Assembly (NCBI GenBank): GCA_942490925.1
Contig: CALNYX010000017.1
Location: 868,001-932,000 of the forward strand
Origin: CALNYX01 sp942490925
Lineage (GTDB): Bacteria > Chlamydiota > Chlamydiia > Chlamydiales > JAAKFR01
DNA length: 64,000 nucleotides
Reading direction: 5' to 3'
Shown here in pieces: positions 1 to 7,103 of the stretch (position 1 is the stretch's first letter; each line of letters opens with the position of its first letter). The notes under the pieces were generated by a model that was not told the origin of the DNA, made no database searches, and worked only from the letters and a program-made list of their open reading frames with translations. The translations under genes were made by a program, and so were the position numbers.

Positions 1-110
1 CCCCCCTCAATTCCACTGCTTTTTGCCGCCTCTAAAAGCCACTCGTAGGCAAGCTTCCCTTGATGCTTGTAAGACTCACCCATGTAAAATTGCAAACAAA
101 TGCCTTTCAT
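1..110 (-). CDS. DUF190 family protein, N-terminal part (runs off the window)
   Basis: Only the first 36 codons are inside the window; the 3' end lies beyond base 1. The peptide starts MKGICLQFYMGESYKHQGK and continues with LAYEWLLEAAKS, which matches the start of the DUF190 family (small cytosolic proteins often encoded beside CrcB). The ATG at 108-110 lies one base after the crcB stop codon (112-114), and GGGAG in the end of crcB can serve as its ribosome binding site, so the two are translationally coupled. Family function is unproven; the pairing suggests a part in fluoride tolerance or its control. Too short to show up without reading the edge by eye. Confidence 0.8.
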   Translation of the reverse strand, partial: MKGICLQFYMGESYKHQGKLAYEWLLEAAKSSGIEG

Positions 111-111
111 A

Positions 112-492
112 TCAACTCCCTAAAAACAGAATAAATTTAATCACATAAATTCCCAAAATTGTAGCAAGTAAACTTCCAACCACTTGCACAATCACATTGA
201 AAAAAGACCAGAGATACTGATGTGTCATCAGCATATTCACTGTTTCCGCAGAAAAAGTGGAAAATGTCGTGAAACTTCCTAAAAAACCTGTGATGAGCAT
301 CAACCGAAGTCCTTCAGATACAAATGAATGATGCCTGGTAACTTCCATCAAAATCCCAATCAAAAAACAACCGACAACGTTTACTAGGAGCGTACCGATA
401 GGAATGGTCGAAAAAGTTGGGTTCAAAGCAGCTCCCAGCTGCCAACGCAGTAGAGCTCCAACAACAGCGCCAAGCGTAATATAAAGAACCAA
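112..492 (-). CDS. crcB: CrcB/Fluc fluoride ion channel
   Basis: Small membrane protein that exports fluoride as a dual-topology dimer. Family marks: GALLRWQLG near the N-terminus, the GTLLVNVVGCFLIG segment with its conserved Asn, and GFLGSFTTFSTFSAE with the Phe/Thr/Ser track of the pore. Four hydrophobic helices fit about 126 residues. An ATG exists at 505-507, but the TATAAT box at 513-518 would place the transcript start on top of it; AGGAGAGG then lies about 5-7 nt before a TTG at 490-492, which I take as the start (protein L-V-L-Y-I...). The DUF190 gene follows one base later. No room for a fluoride riboswitch exists in the short leader. Confidence 0.9.
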   Translation of the reverse strand: MVLYITLGAVVGALLRWQLGAALNPTFSTIPIGTLLVNVVGCFLIGILMEVTRHHSFVSEGLRLMLITGFLGSFTTFSTFSAETVNMLMTHQYLWSFFNVIVQVVGSLLATILGIYVIKFILFLGS

Positions 493-512
493 TCCACCTC
501 TCCTCATTCCCG

Positions 513-540
513 ATTATAGATAGATCGGCTTTTGCGTCAT
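513..540 (-). promoter_or_regulatory. Predicted promoter of crcB-DUF190
   Basis: On the minus strand ATGACG (535-540), a 16-bp spacer and a perfect TATAAT (513-518). The predicted transcript start (about 506) falls inside the upstream ATG, which supports the TTG start at 492 preceded by AGGAGAGG. Confidence 0.55.
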
Positions 541-611
541 GCAAAACGCATCTTCTTAAGCAGATTATTTGGCATCAATCTTGCTTCTTCAGTGATAAAT
601 TGGAGAGAGAG

Positions 612-2189
612 ATGGTATCACCCCTAGGCGCCACCCCCCCAGAGTTGCCCGTTGAAAAACTTGAGGCAAAGCAGGAAGATAGTGTCACAACCTTGTTTGC
701 TAAAACCTTTGGAAAGGCTACCGAGCCTGTTGTTGTTCAAAAATTTGAAGAGAACTACAGTTATATTCTGAGTCTTAAAGGCCCCGATAGGCCAGGTGTG
801 GAAGCTGGCCAAACAGTCCCTAAAGCGGAGTGGGAGACAACTAAAACCCTCATTGAACAAACCTACTGCCAGCTACTTAGCCAAATGATCGATCGAAATA
901 CCTTCAAGGTTAAAGTATTTGAAGTACAAAGATTCGATCACTTCCGTGCACATCTTGCAAAACATTTTCCAGAAACTCTGCCAAAAACACCACTTAAGCT
1001 GCTTATCCGAAATTTCTATCGTACACATGCTGATCCTGAAAATCAACAACCTATGCGAGACGAAACAGATCAAAAAGTCCAACAACTCTTGAGCATACAA
1101 CCTTTAGGCAAAGGAGAGAAAGGCCTAAATCCCACATCTTTCGTGCTTGTTGGTGGAAAGAAAGCTGCAATTGTCAAAAGTGAAAGAGATGAATCATATG
1201 GAATCACATTAAAAAATACTCTTCCACTTGACCGGCTAAGTAAAGAGAAATTAGCAGCATTTGCAGGAGTCAATGAATCCATTGCATCACATCTGGGCAT
1301 CTTATTTCAGGGGCACCTCGCTGTTCCCCTAACTCTTTCAGGTAAAAAGCATACAGTGCATGCCTTCGTTGAAAATAAAGGCACTTTATCACAAGTTAGA
1401 GCCGCAGATCCAGATATCGTCGCAGATCTTGACATCGATGCCTCCCAGAGATTTGTGTTTACACAGCTCATCATGCGCAATGCAGATTGTCATGGGAATA
1501 ATATTTTAGTAACAGACGATGATGAACCCATTGGCATTGATTTTGGCAGAAGTCTCCTTCCCGATCCCTCGGCGCTCAGGGCTAGAATGCGAGCTGCATT
1601 CTTGGATTTTCCATGCTTAGATATGCCAGTCAGTACAAAAGAGAAAGATTTTTATGAGCAGCTCAATGTTGAAGAAACGATGCAGAGCTTAAAAGAGGCT
1701 CTAGAAGAAGAGTATGCCGACAAACTTCAAGTAGAAGGCTTTAAAGATATCTTTGATGAGACACTACTCGTCTTGCAGGCACGTCTGTTACTTATCAAAG
1801 AAGGCGTTGCAATGGGAGCAACACAAAGAGAGCTTTTAGCTCTAGATTTACCGCCACTTAACACTGATGATGATAATGATCATCAGGTCTTTGAAAATGC
1901 ATTGCCACAAAATCCCTACGCTCCAACTCGAGAGGAAGTGAAGCGTTTCCAACGTGTGTTAGCTAGAGAGGCAGTCACAAGGGGTGGATTTGTAAAAGCT
2001 TGGGACAGTGCATATGCTTCAGGTAATTTCAACATAGAAGCCTTTAAAAAAACCATTAACATCGAGATTGAGAAGCTGCAAGCCCTAGGTAAGCAATACG
2101 GTCCAGACGAGCTCTACGGTCCAGAGGAGCGCAACTGCTACAAAATTGCACAGTACGATGTTACGCCTTGGAAAATGGAAGACTTATGA
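612..2189 (+). CDS. Unknown protein with PI3/4-kinase- or HipA-like catalytic motifs
   Basis: 525 residues from the ATG at 612, which has GGAG 6 nt upstream; a TTG at 600 in frame lacks this. I do not recognise an orthologue. Around residue 173-191 a strand-rich segment ends in GGKKAAIVKSE, resembling a nucleotide-binding lysine site. At about 290-297 NADCHGNNIL, followed at about 310-312 by IDFGRS, gives the order D-x-H-x-x-N then D-F-G that is the catalytic and metal-binding pattern of phosphoinositide-3/4-kinase-like and HipA-like kinases. The rest is helical and acidic, with no signal peptide or membrane segment. In an intracellular bacterium such a protein could be a secreted lipid or protein kinase or a cytosolic kinase. 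Fold class inferred from motifs only. Confidence 0.6.
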   Translation: MVSPLGATPPELPVEKLEAKQEDSVTTLFAKTFGKATEPVVVQKFEENYSYILSLKGPDRPGVEAGQTVPKAEWETTKTLIEQTYCQLLSQMIDRNTFKVKVFEVQRFDHFRAHLAKHFPETLPKTPLKLLIRNFYRTHADPENQQPMRDETDQKVQQLLSIQPLGKGEKGLNPTSFVLVGGKKAAIVKSERDESYGITLKNTLPLDRLSKEKLAAFAGVNESIASHLGILFQGHLAVPLTLSGKKHTVHAFVENKGTLSQVRAADPDIVADLDIDASQRFVFTQLIMRNADCHGNNILVTDDDEPIGIDFGRSLLPDPSALRARMRAAFLDFPCLDMPVSTKEKDFYEQLNVEETMQSLKEALEEEYADKLQVEGFKDIFDETLLVLQARLLLIKEGVAMGATQRELLALDLPPLNTDDDNDHQVFENALPQNPYAPTREEVKRFQRVLAREAVTRGGFVKAWDSAYASGNFNIEAFKKTINIEIEKLQALGKQYGPDELYGPEERNCYKIAQYDVTPWKMEDL

Positions 2190-2348
2190 AGCCTCTGAAT
2201 GATGAGGGTTTTGGAGATTTTAGTGGAATTTTCGTCAGAGCTAATTTTGGAGGTCGACGCTAACCCCTTGTGGGTTAGTAAGGCCGAAAACGACGCTCTG
2301 GCGGGAATTTCGCTGAAAGATCCGAAGCCTGCATTTTTCAGAGGCTTC
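2188..2348. mobile_element. 161-bp MITE-like palindromic element, copy 1
   Basis: Imperfect palindrome along its whole length with 12-bp terminal inverted repeats GAAGCCTCTGAA / TTCAGAGGCTTC, and a central hairpin CTAACCC-CTTGT-GGGTTAG. It is flanked by TTAT on both sides (2184-2187 and 2349-2352), a 4-bp target duplication. A second copy of exactly the same length sits at 27618-27778. The left end overlaps the stop codon of the kinase-like gene (TGA 2187-2189), so insertion may have trimmed or reset that C-terminus. No ORF inside, so it would need a transposase in trans. Confidence 0.8.
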
Positions 2349-2352
2349 TTAT

Positions 2353-2876
2353 GGTAGACATACTGTAGAAGTCGCCTACACTAAGAACCATTCGACAAAA
2401 AAAGGGCGGCTCAATAGACTTGCGGGTTTATGGCTATCCCTTCAAGTTTATCCCAACTTCCTGTTTAGAAACACTTTCTGGTCTGCACAATGGAAAACCA
2501 GCAAATGCAGCTTGTCTCATGCCCAACCTATTGTGATAGGGCGTAGAAAGAGGGAAGACGCTCCATCTGTGGCGTAGAAACACCACCCTCTCAAGAGGCA
2601 TTTCAAAAGACCTGTCTACAAACGTGCAAATTTGCTCAGACCTATTTATGCTGGAACAATCCCGGTTAGTCCATCAAGTTTACCCCTCGTAATACATATA
2701 GCAACGGATAAATAATCTTGAATTTGAAACTTTTCAAGTCATCTAGCAAGCGCAATCCCAAATCCCAAAAATCTTTTGATAATGATTTTCCAACACCCGG
2801 GATTTGTTGAAATATACTCTCAGGATTCAAATTCTTTTTAGCCATTTTCGAATTAGATATCTTTTATAGAATAAAG
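2353..2876. other. Gene-free 0.5-kb stretch, possible structured RNA or gene remnant
   Basis: No ORF with a normal start. The 2353-2690 part is less AT-rich than usual intergenic DNA here and holds nested inverted repeats: AGAGGG (2549-2554) with CCCTCT (2586-2591), inside it ACGC with GCGT, then CCTCT-ca-AGAGG. The 10-mer GGCGTAGAAA occurs twice (2540-2549 and 2571-2580). A frame without any ATG stays open from about 2317 to 2578 on the plus strand. I could not match RNase P RNA, tmRNA or SRP RNA core motifs. The last 180 bp (2700-2876) are AT-rich and should hold the rhlE promoter. Confidence 0.4.
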
Positions 2877-2918
2877 ATGGTAAACTGCAGGGGCTTAAAA
2901 CAAAACAAAGATTCAATC

Positions 2919-4199
2919 ATGTCATTTGACACACTAGATTTACATCCGCAAATCCTTAAGGCTCTAAAAGACTCAGGGTATACGGAGCCGACTCAAATCC
3001 AGCTCAAAGCTATTCCAAAAATTTTAAAAGGCTTTGACATTCGAGGTTCTGCCCAGACTGGGACAGGTAAGACTGCAGCCTTCTTATTGCCTGCTCTTAA
3101 CCGTCTGACCCGAAAAGCTCCTGGCAAAGGACCACGTGTTCTAATTCTTGTCCCTACACGTGAACTAGCCATGCAGATTGCTGAGCAGGCTGAGAAGTAT
3201 AGTACACATCTACCCCACATCAAATCAGTATGTATTGGTGGAGGTGTCCCCTATCCACCACAAATTCGTCAACTTTCACGCCCCTACGACATTCTAATTG
3301 CAACTCCAGGTCGCTTGATGGACTTTATGGAGCGTGGAACAATTAAATTTTCTCGCTTAGAAATGCTTATTCTCGACGAAGCAGATCGTATGCTCGACAT
3401 GGGTTTTGCTCCTGCGGTTGAGCAGATCGTAGCGGCAACTCCAAAAGAGAGACAGACGCTACTATTCTCTGCAACTTTGCAAAAAAGCATCATTAGGCTT
3501 TCGGAAAAACTGTTGAACAAGCCGATGGATATCGTTGTACATACAGAAAAAATCAAACATGATCATATCCAGCAGAGACTTCATTATGTTGACAATCTAC
3601 AACACAAAAATCAGCTGCTCGATCATATTTTAGCTGAAGATGGAGTTGACAACACAATTGTCTTTACAGCAACAAAGCGGCATGCAGACCAGCTTGTTGA
3701 AGAATTGTATGATAAAGGACACCAAGCGGCGGCGCTTCATGGTGACATGAATCAACGTCAGCGTACACGCACGATTACACAATTGAGAAATGGAAAGATC
3801 AATATTCTGGTTGCAACTGATGTGGCAGCACGTGGAATTGATGTACGGTCTATTACTCACGTAATCAACTTTGATTTGCCACGTAATGTCGAAGATTATG
3901 TACACCGTATTGGTCGAACAGGTCGCGCAGGAGCTAAAGGGACAGCGCTCTCGTTTGCTGCAAAGCGTGATGTTCAGCTTGTGAAGCGTATTGAGAAGTT
4001 CACTGAGAAAAAAATTGATGTTGTTGAGATTGAAGGATTGAAGCCGAGTGCTGAAAAGCGCAATTCAGGCCCAAGCCGTCGCTTCAAGTCTAAGAGGAAT
4101 TTCTCTTCAAAACGGAGCAATGATTCCTCTCCTAGACGGGGAAATGGTTTCTCTTCAAAACGTGGCAATGGACAACGTAAAGGTAGTAGCCACCGCTAA
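2919..4199 (+). CDS. rhlE: DEAD-box RNA helicase, RhlE type
   Basis: ATP-dependent RNA helicase for RNA remodelling, ribosome assembly or decay. All core motifs are present: Q motif region GYTEPTQIQ, motif I AQTGTGKT, Ia PTRELAMQ, II DEAD, III SAT, then RGIDV and HRIGRTGRAG in the second RecA domain. A basic Ser/Arg/Lys-rich tail of about 50 residues with repeats such as SSKRGNG is typical of RNA-binding tails. I chose the ATG at 2919 (MSFDTLDLHP) because RhlE proteins begin MSF..L.L; an in-frame ATG at 2877 would add 14 residues that look unlike the family. Neither start has a clear ribosome binding site. It ends in front of the repeat cluster shared with the converging deaminase gene. Confidence 0.93.
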   Translation: MSFDTLDLHPQILKALKDSGYTEPTQIQLKAIPKILKGFDIRGSAQTGTGKTAAFLLPALNRLTRKAPGKGPRVLILVPTRELAMQIAEQAEKYSTHLPHIKSVCIGGGVPYPPQIRQLSRPYDILIATPGRLMDFMERGTIKFSRLEMLILDEADRMLDMGFAPAVEQIVAATPKERQTLLFSATLQKSIIRLSEKLLNKPMDIVVHTEKIKHDHIQQRLHYVDNLQHKNQLLDHILAEDGVDNTIVFTATKRHADQLVEELYDKGHQAAALHGDMNQRQRTRTITQLRNGKINILVATDVAARGIDVRSITHVINFDLPRNVEDYVHRIGRTGRAGAKGTALSFAAKRDVQLVKRIEKFTEKKIDVVEIEGLKPSAEKRNSGPSRRFKSKRNFSSKRSNDSSPRRGNGFSSKRGNGQRKGSSHR

Positions 4200-4220
4200 G
4201 CTTTTGCTTTCTACACATTA

Positions 4221-4303
4221 TCTTGAGTTATATGGCCATTTTTTTGGCCGTATCTTGAGTTATATGGCCATTTTTCAAGCGTTTTTGGGTTATACGGCCA
4301 TTT
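4221..4303. repeat. Three tandem copies of a TTATATGGCCAT-type repeat
   Basis: GAGTTATATGGCCATTTTT occurs at about 4225-4243 and 4257-4275 (identical over 23 bp when the preceding TCTT is counted, 32 bp apart) and in a decayed third copy, GGGTTATACGGCCATTTA, at about 4288-4303. They fill the gap between the converging rhlE and deaminase genes. GGCCATTTTTTTGGCC between copies 1 and 2 can form a weak hairpin, so a termination role is possible. Confidence 0.7.
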
Positions 4304-4772
4304 ATGAGTTAAGAGACTTCCAAAGACGGTAGACTTCAATACCTCTCTCATCAGGCTGATGAAACATGGGAAGCTTGCGCTCTTGCCAAGGTTTAGCCAC
4401 TTCTTCGTAGAAATTATCCAGCGTGAAATATTTGCGATCATCTATGTAGTGCTCGGAATAATCTTCACGAGTCGTGATAAATGTCACTTTATCTGGACTG
4501 CAGTAGTACATCGCAGCAAGGCACATCGGACAGGGATGCGCTAAAAGAAAGAATTCACACCCTTGAAAGTGCTCAGATTGCAATTTCTCAGCTCCCTTGC
4601 GTATGGCGACAATTTCGGCGTGTGCTGTCGGATCATGAGATTGTGCGACCAGATTGACTCCCTCGGCAAGGATTTTGCCATCCTTGGCAATGACGCATGC
4701 AAAAGGTCGCCCTCCTGCTTCAACATTCTTTCTAGCGAGCTCTATTGTGTGCTCAATGAAGTCCATTAGCAT
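4302..4772 (-). CDS. Nucleoside/guanine deaminase of the cytidine deaminase superfamily
   Basis: Zinc-dependent deaminase. HAEIVAIRKG supplies the zinc ligand His and catalytic Glu, and HPCPMCLAAMYY the two zinc Cys (P-C-x-x-C). The DPTAHAE segment and the long C-terminal part with DDRKYFTLDNFYEEVAKP resemble bacterial guanine deaminase (GuaD) more than the tRNA adenosine deaminase TadA, so release of ammonia from guanine is my first guess. 156 residues from ATG 4772, preceded by AGGAAAG; a longer frame reaching 4808 lacks a suitable site. The start overlaps the end of the small gene at 4766-4945, so it is the last gene of a four-gene minus-strand unit. Confidence 0.8.
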   Translation of the reverse strand: MLMDFIEHTIELARKNVEAGGRPFACVIAKDGKILAEGVNLVAQSHDPTAHAEIVAIRKGAEKLQSEHFQGCEFFLLAHPCPMCLAAMYYCSPDKVTFITTREDYSEHYIDDRKYFTLDNFYEEVAKPWQERKLPMFHQPDERGIEVYRLWKSLNS

Positions 4773-4945
4773 ACCGTCTTTCCTAGACCGGGCACGATAT
4801 AACCACACTCATTCAAAAAAGGATCAGTGGCTGCAGCAGACACCTTCAGCGCTGGATTATACTCCAATAGGCTATCGATACCTGCTTGGGCCGCAAATGA
4901 CGTTCTGGCAAATGCGTTTTTTAGAAGGTTCACAAGGTAGCGCAT
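4766..4945 (-). CDS. Unknown 59-residue protein
   Basis: Not recognised. It reads MRYLVNLLKNAFARTSF at the N-terminus and ends VPGLGKTVC. The ATG at 4943-4945 is preceded by AGGGGA formed by the SDR stop codon region, and its TAA (4766-4768) overlaps the deaminase ATG (4770-4772), a chain of coupling that argues it is translated. The first 20 residues could form an amphipathic helix; no membrane segment is convincing. It may be a small partner of the SDR or deaminase. Short length leaves some doubt. Confidence 0.55.
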   Translation of the reverse strand: MRYLVNLLKNAFARTSFAAQAGIDSLLEYNPALKVSAAATDPFLNECGYIVPGLGKTVC

Positions 4946-4952
4946 AATTCCC

Positions 4953-5681
4953 CTAAGCGTTGCGATGAATGGCTCCTAATCCAGCTTGAGCCTGAGGGTA
5001 AACAACAAGCTCTGAGATATTGACATGAGCAGGTCTGGTTGCGCAGTAGACTACTGCATCTGCCACATCTTCTGCAATAAGTGGCTGAAAATCTTGATAA
5101 AATTCCTTAGCCCGCTTCTTATCATTCCAACGCACCTCGCTAAACTCTGTCTCAACAGCTCCTGGCGCAACTTCACTAATGCGAATAGCAGTGCCCAAAA
5201 GATCAAGGCGCAATGATTCACTCAGTGAGCGCACAGCATATTTTGTCGCAGAGTAGACATTACCAGTGGGATAAGCTCCTCTTCCAGCAACAGATCCAAT
5301 ATTAATGATGTGTCCGCTATTTCGCTCGATCATCCGTGGTAATAGCTCTCGTGTCATATAAAGCAACCCTTTGACGTTGGTATCGATCATGGTTTCCCAA
5401 TGATCAACAATGCCACTTTGAAGTGGCTCGGTGTCGAGTGCAAGTCCAGCATTGTTAACTAAGATATCAATTGGCTCTTCTTTGAGCTCCTTAAAAAAGA
5501 CCTCTACTTGCTTGCGGTCGCGTACATCGAGCCGGAAGGGACGTGCATTTGGCAAGTCTTTGAGTCTTTCAAAACGCCTTGCAGTGACAATGAGTTTTGC
5601 TCCAAGCGCAGCAAATTGCTCTGCACATGCTTTGCCTATTCCGCTTGAAGCGCCTGTGACGAGTACTGTTTTTCCCTGCAT
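4953..5681 (-). CDS. Short-chain dehydrogenase/reductase (YdfG-like)
   Basis: NAD(P)-dependent oxidoreductase with a complete classical SDR core: TGASSGIG cofactor loop at the N-terminus, NNAG at about residue 84-87, catalytic Ser in NIGSVAG, and Tyr-x-x-x-Lys in YSATKYAV. TARRFERL after strand 2 has Arg residues that fit an NADP preference. 242 residues is normal. The closest named group is the YdfG type acting on serine, 3-hydroxy acids or similar small alcohols; substrate cannot be told. The start codon lies 3 bases after the stop of the small gene at 5685-5891, and the 59-residue gene follows, so the set forms one operon. Confidence 0.85.
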   Translation of the reverse strand: MQGKTVLVTGASSGIGKACAEQFAALGAKLIVTARRFERLKDLPNARPFRLDVRDRKQVEVFFKELKEEPIDILVNNAGLALDTEPLQSGIVDHWETMIDTNVKGLLYMTRELLPRMIERNSGHIINIGSVAGRGAYPTGNVYSATKYAVRSLSESLRLDLLGTAIRISEVAPGAVETEFSEVRWNDKKRAKEFYQDFQPLIAEDVADAVVYCATRPAHVNISELVVYPQAQAGLGAIHRNA

Positions 5682-5684
5682 GAT

Positions 5685-5891
5685 TCACCTTCTATATTGA
5701 ACATTTAAATGCGCACAAGGCTCCACCCAGGGCTTATTTACAACAGGTTTTGTTTCAACAATAAGAGGGAGCTTTGTCCTTTTTTGTTGATCAGTTGTTC
5801 CAAAGTAAGCCGCCGTGCTCCCAACTGTCAGTGCCATCCCTGCCTTTGCTGCGCCTGTTGTAAATCCTAAGCGTGCTAGGCTATATGTCAT
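5685..5891 (-). CDS. Small unknown protein with one possible membrane segment
   Basis: 68 residues starting MTYSLARLGFTTG. I chose the ATG at 5889-5891 because a strong GGAGGA lies 5 nt upstream; longer frames have no such site. Residues about 12-30 (GAAKAGMALTVGSTAAYFG) are small and hydrophobic and could cross a membrane; the rest is polar, with WVEPCAHLN near the end. It heads the operon with the SDR, the 59-residue protein and the deaminase. No known family is evident. Confidence 0.6.
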   Translation of the reverse strand: MTYSLARLGFTTGAAKAGMALTVGSTAAYFGTTDQQKRTKLPLIVETKPVVNKPWVEPCAHLNVQYRR

Positions 5892-5933
5892 TGTATCCTC
5901 CAAGATTTTTAAGATTGTGCAAAGAGTAAACAC

Positions 5934-5962
5934 TTGACCCATTTTTCGCAAAGGCCTACATT
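5934..5962 (+). promoter_or_regulatory. Predicted promoter of the exported oxygenase gene
   Basis: TTGACC (5934-5939), 17-bp spacer, TACATT (5957-5962). The ribosome binding site GGAGG follows before the ATG at 5987. Confidence 0.45.
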
Positions 5963-5986
5963 TGCTTTCTAACTTTGGAGGTCCTC

Positions 5987-7069
5987 ATGAAAAAAGCCTT
6001 TCTCGCAATCTGCTTAAGTCTCTGCTCTTTCTTATCCGCGTTCGATGCAACCATTCCTGTTCTGCACCTTCCCGATTTTTATCACGCAGAAACCCGCGCT
6101 GACTTTCTTGCAAAACTTGAAGTTGCATGTCATGAAGTTGGTTTTTTTGCTCTGACAGGAACAGGTGTTGATGTCGATATGCTTGATGAAGCGTACACCC
6201 AAACTAAAGCTTTTTTTGCTCAAGATTTCGATGAAAAAATGGCCCTCTATCAAAAAGATGGACAGCGCGGCTACGCTCCAGGAGAGTCAGCAAAAGGAGA
6301 AAACATTGTCGATTGCAAGGAGTTTTTCCAAGTCGGGCGTGAGCTCTCTGACGAAGAGATTGAACGTCTAAAGTTTTGGAAAAACCTCTGGCCAGAAGAC
6401 TCCTCTGTTTTTCGCACAGCAATGCAGGACCTTTATGAAATGCTCGACACATGCAAAAATGCTGTAGGCGAAATGTTTTCTGAACTCCTTGAAGAAAAAC
6501 TCCAGTACATTAATGACATGACTCGAGAAGGTGACTGTTTAATGCGCGTCATCCACTACCCTTCAAATCCTCCTGCTGACTCTATTTGGGCAGGAGCACA
6601 TACCGACATCAACTTCTTTACGATTTTGCCTCGCTCCACTGCACGGGGATTGCAGGTGCTCAACACTCAGGATGAGTGGGTCGATGTCATTGTTCCAGAT
6701 GGTGCTTTTGTCATCAACTGTGCCGACATGCTTGAAAATCTCACAAACGGTTACTTTCGCAGCTCTGTCCATCGCGTTATCGACCCTGGCCTTGGAGAAG
6801 AACGCTATTCAATCGTCTTTTTTGTCCACCCGCAAGCGAGCGACAGACTCGACCCCCTTGCCCATTTCATCGAAAAGACTGGCGGCGTGCGCAAATATGC
6901 CAATGTTACACGTCTTGAATTACTGGCTGAACGGCTAATCGATTTAGGCCTGGCTTCTCGTGATTTGATGGAGTTTTTTGTCAATTCAGGAGCGATTGAA
7001 AGATTGAAAGAAGTTGGTCGCTTTAGCTCTAAAGCCGAGGCCGCTTTAATTGCAGAAGGTCTCATTTGA
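5987..7069 (+). CDS. Exported isopenicillin N synthase-like 2OG-Fe(II) oxygenase
   Basis: Non-haem iron oxygenase of the IPNS/2-oxoglutarate family. The N-terminal DIOX_N region (ATIPVLHLPDF...GFFALTGTG) is followed by the iron-binding core: H-T-D at about residue 204-206 (GAHTDINFFTILP), the distal His at about 261 (SSVHRVIDP), and Arg about 11 residues later in ERYSIVFF for the co-substrate carboxylate. The ATG at 5987 has GGAGGTC upstream. Unusual for the family, residues 1-18 (MKKAFLAICLSLCSFLSAF) look like a cleavable signal peptide, placing the enzyme in the periplasm or outside. About 360 residues. The substrate is unknown. The next gene's -35 box overlaps its stop codon. Confidence 0.85.
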   Translation: MKKAFLAICLSLCSFLSAFDATIPVLHLPDFYHAETRADFLAKLEVACHEVGFFALTGTGVDVDMLDEAYTQTKAFFAQDFDEKMALYQKDGQRGYAPGESAKGENIVDCKEFFQVGRELSDEEIERLKFWKNLWPEDSSVFRTAMQDLYEMLDTCKNAVGEMFSELLEEKLQYINDMTREGDCLMRVIHYPSNPPADSIWAGAHTDINFFTILPRSTARGLQVLNTQDEWVDVIVPDGAFVINCADMLENLTNGYFRSSVHRVIDPGLGEERYSIVFFVHPQASDRLDPLAHFIEKTGGVRKYANVTRLELLAERLIDLGLASRDLMEFFVNSGAIERLKEVGRFSSKAEAALIAEGLI

Positions 7070-7094
7070 CATATTCAATCAATTCACTCATAAT
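7066..7094 (+). promoter_or_regulatory. Strong predicted promoter, near-leaderless
   Basis: Perfect TTGACA (7066-7071, overlapping the oxygenase stop codon), 17-bp spacer, CATAAT (7089-7094). Only 9 nt separate the -10 box from the ATG at 7104, so the mRNA would start at or within about 2 nt of the start codon. Confidence 0.6.
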
Positions 7095-7103
7095 CTGGAT
7101 GTT

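Noticed and set aside
493..611. Fluoride riboswitch upstream of crcB
   Set aside because: The promoter places the transcript start about 14 nt before the chosen start codon, leaving no room for an aptamer.
2353..2876. RNase P RNA, tmRNA or SRP RNA
   Set aside because: Neither strand shows the GAGGAAAGTC and ACAGAAA cores of RNase P RNA, a tRNA-like CCA end of tmRNA, or the GGAAGCAGC region of SRP RNA.
4221..4303. Possible CRISPR array (three repeats at 32-bp spacing)
   Set aside because: Gaps between repeats are only 9-12 bp, there is no cas gene, and the third copy is degenerate.
4311..4320. AAGAGACTTC, also at 12669, 16886 and about 41273
   Set aside because: Two of the sites are the 50-bp repeat; the others lie in deaminase coding sequence and after tag with no further similarity, so treated as chance.
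4654..4947. 97-codon plus-strand frame
   Set aside because: Antisense to the deaminase and the 59-residue gene, which have coupled starts and good binding sites.
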